DNA from: Pseudooceanicola endophyticus
GTDB lineage: Bacteria > Pseudomonadota > Alphaproteobacteria > Rhodobacterales > Rhodobacteraceae
Direction of reading: 5' to 3'
NCBI RefSeq assembly: GCF_018760365.1
Contig: NZ_JAHIAB010000010.1
Coordinates: 172,685 to 236,684 of the forward strand
Length of the DNA stretch: 64,000 nt
In this document: in pieces, positions 47,527 to 56,014 of the stretch
Numbering within the stretch: the first letter of the stretch is position 1
How the letters are laid out: each line of letters begins with the position of its first letter
Program-made: the position numbers and the translations under genes
The notes under the pieces: generated by a model
The model's input: only the letters and a program-made list of their open reading frames with translations
Database searches by the model: none
What the model was told of the DNA's origin: nothing

Positions 47527-48332
47527 CCCGCCCCCTTTCCGTTGCGCATCTGACCGCCGTCGATCTGGCCCCGCCGCAATTCATCGAGGCCGCCGCCCGC
47601 GCCGGTTTCGACGGCGTCGGCCTGCGGCTGCTGCGCGTCACCGACACCACCCCGGGCTATCCGATGACGGATGACCCGGCGATGCTGCGCGCCACCAAGG
47701 CCGCGATGCAGGCGACCGGCCTCAGCGTGGGGGACGTGGAATTCCTGAAGGTGACGCCCGAGACCCGCGTCGCCGACGTCGAATGGATGTTCGACATCGG
47801 CGCAGAGCTGGGCGCCGCCCACCTGATCACCGCGCCCTATGACGACGACCTTTCGCGGCTCTCCGACAGCCTTGCGGCGCTGGCCGAGGCCGGGGCAAAG
47901 CGCGGCCTGAAGGTGATCCACGAGTTCTTCCCCTGGACCTCGGTCCCCGATCTTGCAACCGCGCTGAAGGTGACGGGCGATGCGGGCGTGGCCGTGCTGG
48001 TGGACAGCCTGCATTTCGACCGCTCCGGATCCTCGCTGGAGATGCTGAAGGCCATCGACCCGGCCTGCCTGCCCTTCGCGCATCTGTGCGACGCGCCGGT
48101 GCATCCGCCCTACTCGACCGAGGATCTGCTTTACAACGCGCGCGAGGCCCGCTTCCCACCCGGCGAGGGGCAGATCGACCTGGCCGCCTTTGTCCGCGCC
48201 CTGCCCGAGGGGCTGCCGCTGGCGCTGGAAGTTCCGATGCTGAAGCTTCAGCAGGCCGAGGGCAGCGAGGCCGTCCTGCACCATGTCGGGCGCACCACCC
48301 GCGACTGGCTGGCCCGGAACGATCTGGCCTGA
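47523..48332 (+). CDS. TIM-barrel sugar-phosphate isomerase/epimerase-like protein (module 2)
   Basis: A 269-aa paralogue of the protein at 32999-33817. QuiC-like metal ligands: Glu in VIHEFFPWTS (about 132), Asp in AVLVDSLHFDRS (about 161), a His in FAHLCDAP where QuiC has Gln, and Glu in LALEVPM (about 237). The E-F-x-P-W-T-S motif is shared by both paralogues and not by QuiC, so a distinct reaction is likely. It forms a two-gene operon with the flavoprotein. Confidence 0.82.
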   Translation: MTRPLSVAHLTAVDLAPPQFIEAAARAGFDGVGLRLLRVTDTTPGYPMTDDPAMLRATKAAMQATGLSVGDVEFLKVTPETRVADVEWMFDIGAELGAAHLITAPYDDDLSRLSDSLAALAEAGAKRGLKVIHEFFPWTSVPDLATALKVTGDAGVAVLVDSLHFDRSGSSLEMLKAIDPACLPFAHLCDAPVHPPYSTEDLLYNAREARFPPGEGQIDLAAFVRALPEGLPLALEVPMLKLQQAEGSEAVLHHVGRTTRDWLARNDLA

Positions 48333-48350
48333 GACGCGCCAAAGCACATG

Positions 48351-48385
48351 AAAAGGGCGGGACAGCACCGGCTGCCCCGCCCTTT
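48351..48385. terminator. Bidirectional terminator
   Basis: AAAGGGCGGG ... CCCGCCCTTT with an inner AGC-ACCG-GCT stem, followed by ATTCTTT on the plus strand and preceded by CATGAAA. It separates the convergent TIM-barrel and aldehyde dehydrogenase genes. Confidence 0.8.
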
Positions 48386-48407
48386 ATTCTTTCCCGAACC
48401 CGGAAGG

Positions 48408-49841
48408 TCAGCCCAGCTGGGTGACGAAGCGGGTTTGCAGGTAGGCCTCGATCGCCTCGGAACCGCCTTCGGTGCCCATACCGCTGTCGAGGATGCCGCC
48501 GAAGGGCACTTCGGGCAGCGCCAGCCCGTTGTGGTTCACGGTGACCATGCCGGCCTGCACCTCGGCACGGATACGCTGGCTGCGCTCCGAGGAGGTGGTC
48601 CAGGCATAGGCGGCCAGACCGAAGGGCAGACGGTTCGCCTCTTCGAAGGCCTCGTCGTCCTGGCTGAACTTGTTCAGGATCGCGACCGGACCGAAGGGTT
48701 CCTCGTTCATGATGCGGGCATCGGTGGGCACGTCGGTCAGAACGGTGGGCTCGAAGAACCAGCCCTCGTTGCCGATGCGCTTGCCGCCGGTGGCCAGCGT
48801 CGCCCCGCGCGCCACGGCGTCGCCGATCAGCTCTTCCATGGCCGGGATGCGGCGGTCATTGGCGAGCGGGCCCATGTCCACGCCCGCTTCGGAGCCCGGA
48901 CCAACCTTCAGCGCCTTGGCAGCGGCAACGAAGCCATCGGTGAACTGCTCGGCGATGCCGTCCTGCAGCAGGAAGCGGGTCGGAGAGACGCAGACCTGAC
49001 CGGCGTTGCGGAACTTCGAGGTCGCCATGACCGAGACGGCGGCATCGACATCGGCATCGTCGAAGACCAGCACCGGCGCGTGGCCGCCCAGCTCCATGGT
49101 GGACTTCTTCATGTGCTGACCGGCCAGACCCGCCAGCATCTTGCCCACGGGCGTGGAGCCGGTGAAGGAGATCTTCTTGATCAGCGGATGCGGGATCAGG
49201 TAGCCCGAGATTTCCGCCGGAACGCCATAGACTAGGTTCAGCACGCCATCGGGCAGGCCCGCATCGGCGAAGCACTTGATCAGGGCGGCGGGCGAGGCCG
49301 GGGTTTCCTCGGGCGCCTTGACGATGATCGAGCAGCCGGCAGCCAGTGCCGCCGAGACCTTGCGCACCACCTGGTTCACCGGGAAGTTCCACGGCGTGAA
49401 GGCGGCGACGGGGCCGACGGCTTCCTTGATGGTGATCTGGGTCACCGAGGGGTTGCGGGCCGGGATCACCTGACCATAGGTGCGGCGCGCCTCGCCGGCG
49501 AACCATTCGATCGTGTCGGCGGCGCCCAGCAGCTCCATCTTCGACTGCGCGACGGGCTTGCCCTGTTCGGCGGTCATCCAGACGGCGACTTCCTCCGCGC
49601 GTTCGCGCAGCAGGGCGGCGGCCTTGTTCATGACCTGGAAGCGCTCCATCGGAGAGCTGGTCTTCCAGCGGGCAAAACCGGCCTTGGCGGCGGCCAGCGC
49701 TTCGTCGAGATCGGGGATCTCGGCATGGGCGACGGTGCCGATGGGCTGGGCGGTGGCCGGATCGATGACCGGGATCGTCTTGCCCGAGGCAGCGGGCTTC
49801 CAGATACCGTTGATGAAGAGTTGCGTGTCAGGATAGCTCAT
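48408..49841 (-). CDS. gabD: NAD(P)-dependent succinate-semialdehyde dehydrogenase family protein
   Basis: A 477-aa aldehyde dehydrogenase from ATG 49841 with GGAGGACC upstream. Catalytic Glu lies in MELGGHAPVLVF (about residues 249-260) and catalytic Cys in NAGQVCVSPTRF (about 283-294). The N-terminal cofactor site and the phrase FTPWNFPVNQVVRKVSAALA are typical of the GabD subgroup. The gene follows the mgd operon on the same strand. It may oxidise succinate semialdehyde or another short aldehyde; a role in C1 or amine metabolism is possible but not shown. Confidence 0.85.
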   Translation of the reverse strand: MSYPDTQLFINGIWKPAASGKTIPVIDPATAQPIGTVAHAEIPDLDEALAAAKAGFARWKTSSPMERFQVMNKAAALLRERAEEVAVWMTAEQGKPVAQSKMELLGAADTIEWFAGEARRTYGQVIPARNPSVTQITIKEAVGPVAAFTPWNFPVNQVVRKVSAALAAGCSIIVKAPEETPASPAALIKCFADAGLPDGVLNLVYGVPAEISGYLIPHPLIKKISFTGSTPVGKMLAGLAGQHMKKSTMELGGHAPVLVFDDADVDAAVSVMATSKFRNAGQVCVSPTRFLLQDGIAEQFTDGFVAAAKALKVGPGSEAGVDMGPLANDRRIPAMEELIGDAVARGATLATGGKRIGNEGWFFEPTVLTDVPTDARIMNEEPFGPVAILNKFSQDDEAFEEANRLPFGLAAYAWTTSSERSQRIRAEVQAGMVTVNHNGLALPEVPFGGILDSGMGTEGGSEAIEAYLQTRFVTQLG

Positions 49842-49876
49842 GTGCGGTCCTCCGGATGGGTTTCGGGCGCACCTGA

Positions 49877-50446
49877 TCAGTCCTGCGCCCGCTCCGCAAG
49901 GGTTACCACCTGAAATTGAACGGCCTGCGCCACCGCGTGCCAAAGGCTGCCCGCGGATGAGCGCATCCCGAGCAGCCAGAGCTGCCCGGCCCCGGGCCGC
50001 AGCACGAAGCAGCCCATGTGGTGCAGCGCGGTGCGCGCCGCATGGCCCGGCGCCAGCAGCGCGGGATCAAGGTTCACCAGCTTTTCCAGCAGGCGCTCCA
50101 GCGCGGCGGCCTCGCCGGTCACCTCGATCATCGCCCAGCCGTCGGTTTGTTCGGTGACGGCGCAACCGGGCGCCAGGGCGGCGATCCGGGCGGCAAAGTC
50201 CTCTTCCGCGCGGCCCTCGGCCAGGATCATCCAGGCCTCGGCGGTGGTGCGGAAGGACCACAGCCCCCCGGCTTCGGCCAGGTCCTTCGGGCCGGGCAGC
50301 GGCAGATCCGGCAGCTGGCCCGCGCGCAGCGGCGCAAGAGAGGCCAGCGCCACATCGGGACGTTCGCTCAGCGTCAGCGGGCCGAAGCCCTGCACCTTGG
50401 GGGCGGTGCCGCCCAGGGCGGTCACGGGGATCAGGGGCTCAGCCAC
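49877..50446 (-). CDS. mgdD: N-methylglutamate dehydrogenase subunit D / sarcosine oxidase gamma-like
   Basis: A 189-aa protein; the likely start is the GTG at 50446, preceded by GAAGGAGAGC and overlapping the alpha-subunit gene by 8 bp. It has the SoxG fold: a central WSFRTTAEAWMILAEG segment and a C-terminal LHHMGCFVLRPGAGQLWLLG with the SSAGSLWHA tail. It is the smallest regulatory or folate-site subunit of the four-subunit complex. The mgd assignment (rather than sarcosine oxidase) is inferred from the gmaS and mgsABC genes nearby. Confidence 0.75.
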   Translation of the reverse strand: MAEPLIPVTALGGTAPKVQGFGPLTLSERPDVALASLAPLRAGQLPDLPLPGPKDLAEAGGLWSFRTTAEAWMILAEGRAEEDFAARIAALAPGCAVTEQTDGWAMIEVTGEAAALERLLEKLVNLDPALLAPGHAARTALHHMGCFVLRPGAGQLWLLGMRSSAGSLWHAVAQAVQFQVVTLAERAQD

Positions 50447-53378
50447 GGAGACGCTCTCCTTCCGGGTCGATGAAATGAGGAGAGACAACACGCACGCGGG
50501 TCTCGGTGCCCTCCAGCGGGTTGGCGGCGATCACCACCTCGTCCAGCCGGGTGTCGCCGCCCTCCAGGTAACCAAGGGCAATCGGATGCCCGAGGTGGGG
50601 CGAATGGCAGGTCGAGGTGACCCAGCCTTGATCGGTCTCCATGTTGCGCGCCGCGCCTTCGGTGAACAGGTGCGCGCCGCCGGGGATCGCGCCCTGCCCG
50701 TCCTCGGGGATCAGCCCGACAAGACGGCGCGTTTCGCCGGCCAGCCCCTCGCGGCGCGACATGATCGCGCCGATGCTGTCCTTCTTCTGCGATACCATCC
50801 GGCCCAGCCCCAGCATCGCGGCGGTGGCCTGTCCGTTCAGCTCCGCCCCGGCGGCATGGCCCTTTTCGATGCGCAGCACGGCCAGCGCTTCGGTGCCGTA
50901 GGGGGTGACGCCCAGATCCGCCCCCTGCTGCATCAGCCGCTCCATCAGGGCATTGCCGTAGCGGGCGGGCACCGCGATCTCGTAGGCCATCTCGCCCGAG
51001 AAGGAGATCCGGAACAGCCGCGCGCGCAGCCCGCCGCAGATCGTCAGCTCGGCGCAGGCCATGAAGGGGAAGGCCGCGTTCGACAGGTCGAACCCGTCCA
51101 CGATCCGCTCCAGCAGGGCGCGGGATTTCGGCCCGGCGACGGCGATCTGCGCCCAGGCATCGGTGGTCGAGATCAGCTGCACGTCAAGTTCGGGCCAGAG
51201 GCACTGGCGCGCGAATTCCATGTTGCGGAAGACGAGGCCCGCGTTGGCGGTGGTGGTGGTCACGACGTAATGATGCGCGGCCAGGCGGGCGCAGGTGCCG
51301 TCGTCATAGGCAAAGCCGTCCTCGCGCAGCATCAGCCCGTAGCGGACCATGCCGACCTTCAGCGTGCCCATCATGTTGGAATAGAGCCGGTTCAGGAATT
51401 CGCCCGCATCCGCACCCTGCACGTCGACCTTGCCCAGCGTGGTCACGTCGCACAGGCCCACGTCGCGGCGCACCGCGATCACCTCGCGATCCACCGACTG
51501 GCGCCAGTGGGTCTCTCCGGGTTTGGGAAAATACTGCGCGCGCATCCATTGCCCGACCTCGACGAAGGCCGCGCCCTGCGATTTGGCGAAGACATCGGTC
51601 GGGGTCAGGCGGCGGGGGCGGAAATCGGGCCCGGTATCGCCCCCGCCCAGCACCGCAAGCGAGACGCCGGTATAGGGTGGGCGGAAGATCGTCGTGCCGG
51701 TCTCGGCGATGGTCTTGCCGGTCAGCTCGGCCATGACGGCAAGGGCGGTGACGTTCGCGGTCTTGCCCTGGTCGGTGGCCATGCCCAGCGTGGTCCAGCG
51801 TTTCAGATGCTCGACCGGGCGCATGTTCTCCTTGTGGGCTAGGGCGATGTCCTTGACCGTCACGTCGTTCTGGAAATCGACCCAGGCGCGGCCCTTGCCC
51901 GGCACATGCCAGAGAGTCGTTCCATTCGGTGCCGTATCCTCAGCCTGCGGCAGGGCGATCACCGGGGCGGTGATCGAAAGCTCCGCCAGCGCCTGACGGG
52001 CGATCTCGGCCCCGTCGGCCAGCGCCAGGGCCGTGCTGCCCTTGCCGCGCGCGGCGCCCGCAACCAGCAGCCCCCCGGGGCCGCCCGGACCCGGCACGAA
52101 GGCGCCAAGGGTATCGTCCCAGACCGGCCTGCCGCGATGGTGCGAGGAAAGGTGCACGTTCGGGTTCCAGCCGCCCGAGACGCCAAGCGCCCCGCAGGCA
52201 ATCGCCTCGGTCCCCGAGGCGGTGGTGACGCTGATCCCGCGCAGCCCCAGCCGCCCCTGCGATCCGCTGACCTGCCCGCCGGCGATCAGGCGATAGTCGC
52301 CCTGCGCCACCGCATCGTTGCGGCTGTCGATGACGGCGGCCACCGGCACGCCCCTGGCCTGAAGGTCCAGCGCGGTGCGGTGCCCCTCGTCATGGCAGGT
52401 GAAGATCGCGACCGGCCTGTCGGTGCCGGGCGCGGTGGCCCAGCGGTTCGCATAGGCGCGCAGCGCGCCGCCCAGCAGGATGCCGGGGCGGTCGTTGTCG
52501 GCGAAGGGAATGTGCCGCTCGGTCGCGCCGGCGGCCAGGACCGCGCGTTTCGCGGTGATCCGCCAGAGCGTCTGGCGCACCCCCGCGCCCGGGGTCGGCA
52601 GGTGGTCGGCCACCCGCTCCACCGCGCCGTAGATGCCGTGATCGTAGACCCCGAAGACGGTGGTCCGGGGCAGAAGGCGGACGTTCGGCATCGTGCAAAG
52701 CTCGGCCAGAACACCCTCGATCCACTGCGTCGCGGGGGCCCCGTCCAGCAGGTGGCTCTCGGCCAGAAGGCGACCGCCGAAGCGGCTGTCCTCATCCGCC
52801 AGGATCACCTTCGCCCCGGCCCGCCCGGCGGTCAGCGCCGCCGCCAGACCCGCCGCACCGCCGCCGATCACCAGCAGATCGGCATGCAGGAAGCCCTTGT
52901 CATAGGCATCGGGATCGGCGCCTTCGGCCACCCGGCCCAGCCCCGCCGCGCGCCGGATCGCGGGTTCGTACAGCTTCTCCCAGAACGCCTTCGGCCACAT
53001 GAAGGTCTTGTAGTAGAACCCGGCGGCAAAGAAGGGCGAGAGCAGGTCGTTCACCGCCAGCAGGTCCCGGTCCAGCCGTCCCAGGTAGTTCTGGCTGCGC
53101 GCCTCCAGCCCGTCGAACAGCTCGGCCACGGTGGCGCGGGTGTTGGGCTCTTGCCGGTTGCCCGAACGCAGCTCGACCAGCGCATTGGGCTCTTCCGAAC
53201 CGGAGGAGACGACGCCGCGCGGGCGGTGATACTTGAAGCTGCGGCCCATCAGTTGCACGCCATTGGCCAGCAGCGCCGAGGCCAGCGTGTCGCCCGGATG
53301 CCCGCTGTAGCGCACCCCGTCGAAGGTGAAGGACAGCACCTTGCTGCGGTCGATCAGACCGCCGGACAGCCGGGTCAT
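50439..53378 (-). CDS. mgdC: N-methylglutamate dehydrogenase subunit C / sarcosine oxidase alpha-like
   Basis: A 979-aa protein from ATG 53378, overlapping the mgdB stop (ATGA). The order of domains is: an N-terminal ferredoxin-like domain without the four Cys (1-90; FTFDGVRYSGHPGDTLASAL), an NAD/FAD Rossmann domain with LLVIGGGAAGLAAALTAGRA (about 168-187), and a C-terminal aminomethyltransferase (GCV-T-like) domain that binds tetrahydrofolate (about 590-979; FSGEMAYEIAVPARYGNALM). It takes electrons from the oxidised methylamine group and passes the methylene unit to folate. Length agrees with SoxA/MgdC. Confidence 0.85.
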   Translation of the reverse strand: MTRLSGGLIDRSKVLSFTFDGVRYSGHPGDTLASALLANGVQLMGRSFKYHRPRGVVSSGSEEPNALVELRSGNRQEPNTRATVAELFDGLEARSQNYLGRLDRDLLAVNDLLSPFFAAGFYYKTFMWPKAFWEKLYEPAIRRAAGLGRVAEGADPDAYDKGFLHADLLVIGGGAAGLAAALTAGRAGAKVILADEDSRFGGRLLAESHLLDGAPATQWIEGVLAELCTMPNVRLLPRTTVFGVYDHGIYGAVERVADHLPTPGAGVRQTLWRITAKRAVLAAGATERHIPFADNDRPGILLGGALRAYANRWATAPGTDRPVAIFTCHDEGHRTALDLQARGVPVAAVIDSRNDAVAQGDYRLIAGGQVSGSQGRLGLRGISVTTASGTEAIACGALGVSGGWNPNVHLSSHHRGRPVWDDTLGAFVPGPGGPGGLLVAGAARGKGSTALALADGAEIARQALAELSITAPVIALPQAEDTAPNGTTLWHVPGKGRAWVDFQNDVTVKDIALAHKENMRPVEHLKRWTTLGMATDQGKTANVTALAVMAELTGKTIAETGTTIFRPPYTGVSLAVLGGGDTGPDFRPRRLTPTDVFAKSQGAAFVEVGQWMRAQYFPKPGETHWRQSVDREVIAVRRDVGLCDVTTLGKVDVQGADAGEFLNRLYSNMMGTLKVGMVRYGLMLREDGFAYDDGTCARLAAHHYVVTTTTANAGLVFRNMEFARQCLWPELDVQLISTTDAWAQIAVAGPKSRALLERIVDGFDLSNAAFPFMACAELTICGGLRARLFRISFSGEMAYEIAVPARYGNALMERLMQQGADLGVTPYGTEALAVLRIEKGHAAGAELNGQATAAMLGLGRMVSQKKDSIGAIMSRREGLAGETRRLVGLIPEDGQGAIPGGAHLFTEGAARNMETDQGWVTSTCHSPHLGHPIALGYLEGGDTRLDEVVIAANPLEGTETRVRVVSPHFIDPEGERLRG

Positions 53379-53647
53379 GCGGCACCGCCTTTCACGTCGC
53401 GCGCCAGTTCCGCGCCCAGGATCTCGTGCGTCAGCGTGTTGCGGGTTACCACCAGCCAGGAGCGATCTCCCTGCTCGTGATACCACAGCTCCCGATGCAC
53501 CCCGGCGGGGTTGTCGCGCAGGTAGACGTAGTCGCAGAAGGCGGCCTCGCCCGCGCCCGGGTCGGGCCGGTTCAGCAGCGCGGCATCGCCCAGATAGGTG
53601 AATTCGGCCGCATCGCGCAGGCCCAGAAGAGGATGGGGGATCAGCAT
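53375..53647 (-). CDS. mgdB: N-methylglutamate dehydrogenase subunit B / sarcosine oxidase delta-like, zinc site degenerate
   Basis: A 90-aa SoxD-like protein: MLIPHPLLGLRDAAEFTYLG, YVYLRDNPAGVHRELWYHEQ and TRNTLTHEIL are clear family segments. SoxD normally binds zinc through C-P-x-C-G near the N-terminus and His plus Cys in the middle. Here the first Cys is His5, the second is Leu8, and the middle Cys is Asp (HEQGDRSW); only the His stays. The zinc site must be lost or changed. It stands between mgdA and mgdC and overlaps mgdC by 4 bp. Confidence 0.82.
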   Translation of the reverse strand: MLIPHPLLGLRDAAEFTYLGDAALLNRPDPGAGEAAFCDYVYLRDNPAGVHRELWYHEQGDRSWLVVTRNTLTHEILGAELARDVKGGAA

Positions 53648-53656
53648 GGGAAGGCC

Positions 53657-54907
53657 TCAGTGCAGGTTGGGCTGCGCGCCGGCGCCGCGTTCGTCGATCA
53701 GGTGGCCACGCGCGAAGCGATCCAGCCGGTAGGCGGTGGCGGTGGCTTCGGGCCGGTCGGTGGAGAGGAGATGCGCGAAGGCATAGCCCGAGGCCGGCGT
53801 GGCCTTGAAGCCGCCGTAGCACCAGCCCGCGTTCAGGTAGAGACCCTGCACCGGCGTATGGTCGATGATCGGAGAGCCATCCATCGACATGTCCATGATG
53901 CCGCCCCACATCCGCAGCAGACGGGTGCGCCCGATCCGGGGCATCAGGGCCATGCCGCTTTCCAGCACTTCCTCGACCACCGGCAGGTTGCCGCGCTGCG
54001 CATAGGAGTTGTAGCCGTCGATATCGCCGCCGAAGACCAGCCCGCCCTTGTCGGACTGGCTGATGTAGAAATGCCCGGCGCCGAAGGTGATCACGCCGTC
54101 AACCAGCGGCTTCAGCCCCTCGGACACGAAGGCCTGAAGGACATGGCTTTCGATCGGCATCCGAAGGCCCGCCATCTGCATCACGCGGCTGGTGGACCCG
54201 GCCACTGCAACCCCCACCTTTTTCGCGCCGATGTAGCCCTTCGAGGTCTCGACCCCCAGCACGCGCCCGCCCTCGATGCGGAAGCCCGTCACCTCGCAGT
54301 TCTGGAGGATGTCGACGCCGCGCTGGTCGGCGGCGCGGGCATAGCCCCAGATCACCCCGTCATGGCGCGCGGTGCCGGCGCGGCGCTGCATCAGCCCGCC
54401 CTTGATCGGAAAGCGCGCATTGTCGAAGTTCAGCCAGGGATACATCGCGCGCACCCCCTCGCGGTCCAGCAGCTCGGCCCCCGCGCCCGACAGGTGCATG
54501 GCATTGCCGCGCCGCCGGTACGCATCGCGCTGCGCATCCGTATGGATCAGGTTCAGGATCCCGCGCTGCGACACCATCGCGTTGAAGTTCAGGTCCTGCT
54601 CCATCTTCTCCCAGAGCTTCATCGACATCTCGTAGAAGGGCTGGTTGCCGGGCAGCAGGTAGTTGGAGCGGATGATGGTGGTGTTGCGCCCGATGTTGCC
54701 GGAGCCGAGCCAGCCCTTCTCGATCACCGCGACGCGGGCCTCCCTGAAGGTTTCCGCCAGGAAATAGGCGGTGGCCATGCCATGCCCGCCGCCGCCGACG
54801 ATGACGATGTCGTATTCGGCCTTGGGCTCCGGGTTGCGCCACAGGGGCTTCCATCCGGTATGGCCCTTCAGCGCCTCGGCAAAGACCTTCAGCCCCGAGA
54901 ATTTCAT
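53657..54907 (-). CDS. mgdA: N-methylglutamate dehydrogenase subunit A / sarcosine oxidase beta-like
   Basis: A 416-aa flavoprotein of the DadA/SoxB family, from ATG 54907 with AAGGGAG upstream. The FAD motif is IVIVGGGGHGMATAYFLAE (about 34-52). His182 in GTARHDGVIWGY corresponds to the His that binds FMN covalently in heterotetrameric sarcosine oxidase. It oxidises the N-methyl group of N-methylglutamate. First gene of the mgdABCD operon; divergent from the GlxA-type regulator. Confidence 0.85.
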   Translation of the reverse strand: MKFSGLKVFAEALKGHTGWKPLWRNPEPKAEYDIVIVGGGGHGMATAYFLAETFREARVAVIEKGWLGSGNIGRNTTIIRSNYLLPGNQPFYEMSMKLWEKMEQDLNFNAMVSQRGILNLIHTDAQRDAYRRRGNAMHLSGAGAELLDREGVRAMYPWLNFDNARFPIKGGLMQRRAGTARHDGVIWGYARAADQRGVDILQNCEVTGFRIEGGRVLGVETSKGYIGAKKVGVAVAGSTSRVMQMAGLRMPIESHVLQAFVSEGLKPLVDGVITFGAGHFYISQSDKGGLVFGGDIDGYNSYAQRGNLPVVEEVLESGMALMPRIGRTRLLRMWGGIMDMSMDGSPIIDHTPVQGLYLNAGWCYGGFKATPASGYAFAHLLSTDRPEATATAYRLDRFARGHLIDERGAGAQPNLH

Positions 54908-55000
54908 GCTGCGACTCCCTTGTCCTTGATCACAGGCTACGCCGCCGGGCTGTGGCCTTCTTCCTTCCAAGGGACATTTACTTGCGGTATTGAGACAGAC

Positions 55001-55945
55001 ATGCGTCCCCGCCGTTTCGCCTTCGTCCTCCAGGAGGGCTATGCCCTGATGTCCACCGCCGCCGCGCTTGAACCGCTGCGCGCCGCGAACCTCTTTGCCG
55101 GACAGATGCTGTACGAGCCGGTGATCCTGACGCGCGGCGGCGGGCCCGCCACGGCCTCGGTCGGCAGCCATTTCGACAGCCTGCCGCTGGCGCAGGCGCC
55201 CGCGGATCTGGACCTGATCTTCGTCGTGGCGGGGGGCGATCCGCTGGCGGTGCGCGACGGGGCGCTGTTTGCCTGGCTGCGCCGGCAGGCGGACCGGGGG
55301 ACGGCGCTTGGCGCGATCTCGGGCGGGGCGGCGCTGCTGTGGCGCGCGGGCCTGCTGGAGGGACGGCGCTTCACCCTGCACTGGCACCACATGGAGGCCC
55401 TGCGCACCGAGAATCCCGGCGCCCTGATGGAACAGCGCCTCTTCGTCATCGACCGGGATCGCTATACCTGCGCCGGCGGCACGGCGCCCCTCGACATGAT
55501 GCATGCGATCATCGCGCGCGACCACGGCAGCCGCTTTGCCGCCGCGATCAGCGACTGGTTCATCCAGACCGAGGTGCGGCTGGCCGATGCCCCCCAGCAG
55601 GGCAGCACGGCGGCGCGTTACGGCGCCCTGCCCCCGCCGGTCACCGCCGCACTGGAGCTGATGGAGACCCATGTCGCCGACCCGCTTTCCGTGGCCCAGA
55701 TCGCGGCGCTGACGGGGCTGTCGTCGCGCCAGTTGCAAAGGCTTTTCCACGAGGCGATGCAGGCCCCGGTGGCCGAGGTCTATCGCGGCATCCGGCTGGA
55801 CGTGGCGCGCGATCTGGTGCGCCGCACCCGGCTGCCGCTGGCCGAGGTGGCGCAGATGACCGGCTTTGCCACCCAGGCGCATTTCTCGGGCGCCTACAGC
55901 GCGCGCCACGGCAGCCCGCCCCGCTCCGACCGGGCGGGCGCATGA
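55001..55945 (+). CDS. GlxA-family AraC-type transcriptional regulator
   Basis: A 314-aa regulator. The N-terminal DJ-1/PfpI-like domain (about 1-190) contains LGAISGGAALLWRAGLLEGR in place of the nucleophile elbow with Cys, and HWHHMEAL. The C-terminal AraC domain has two HTH motifs: SVAQIAALTGLSSRQLQRLF (about 228-247) and PLAEVAQMTGFATQAHFSGA (about 277-296). GlxA/GbdR-like proteins control methylated-amine and betaine catabolism, which fits the flanking mgd and gmaS/mgs operons. The start ATG is 94 bp from mgdA. Confidence 0.88.
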   Translation: MRPRRFAFVLQEGYALMSTAAALEPLRAANLFAGQMLYEPVILTRGGGPATASVGSHFDSLPLAQAPADLDLIFVVAGGDPLAVRDGALFAWLRRQADRGTALGAISGGAALLWRAGLLEGRRFTLHWHHMEALRTENPGALMEQRLFVIDRDRYTCAGGTAPLDMMHAIIARDHGSRFAAAISDWFIQTEVRLADAPQQGSTAARYGALPPPVTAALELMETHVADPLSVAQIAALTGLSSRQLQRLFHEAMQAPVAEVYRGIRLDVARDLVRRTRLPLAEVAQMTGFATQAHFSGAYSARHGSPPRSDRAGA

Positions 55946-55968
55946 AAAAAGGGGGGCCGAAGCCCCCC
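55945..55968 (-). terminator. Intrinsic terminator at the end of gmaS
   Basis: GGGGGGC-CGAA-GCCCCCC preceded on the plus strand by AAAAAA; on the minus strand this is a GC stem with a U run of six, ending the mgs-gmaS transcript. It touches the stop codon of the convergent regulator gene. Confidence 0.85.
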
Positions 55969-56014
55969 TGAGGTGGTGGTGCCGTCAGGAAGCAGTCAGC
56001 ACCGGGAACACCCG

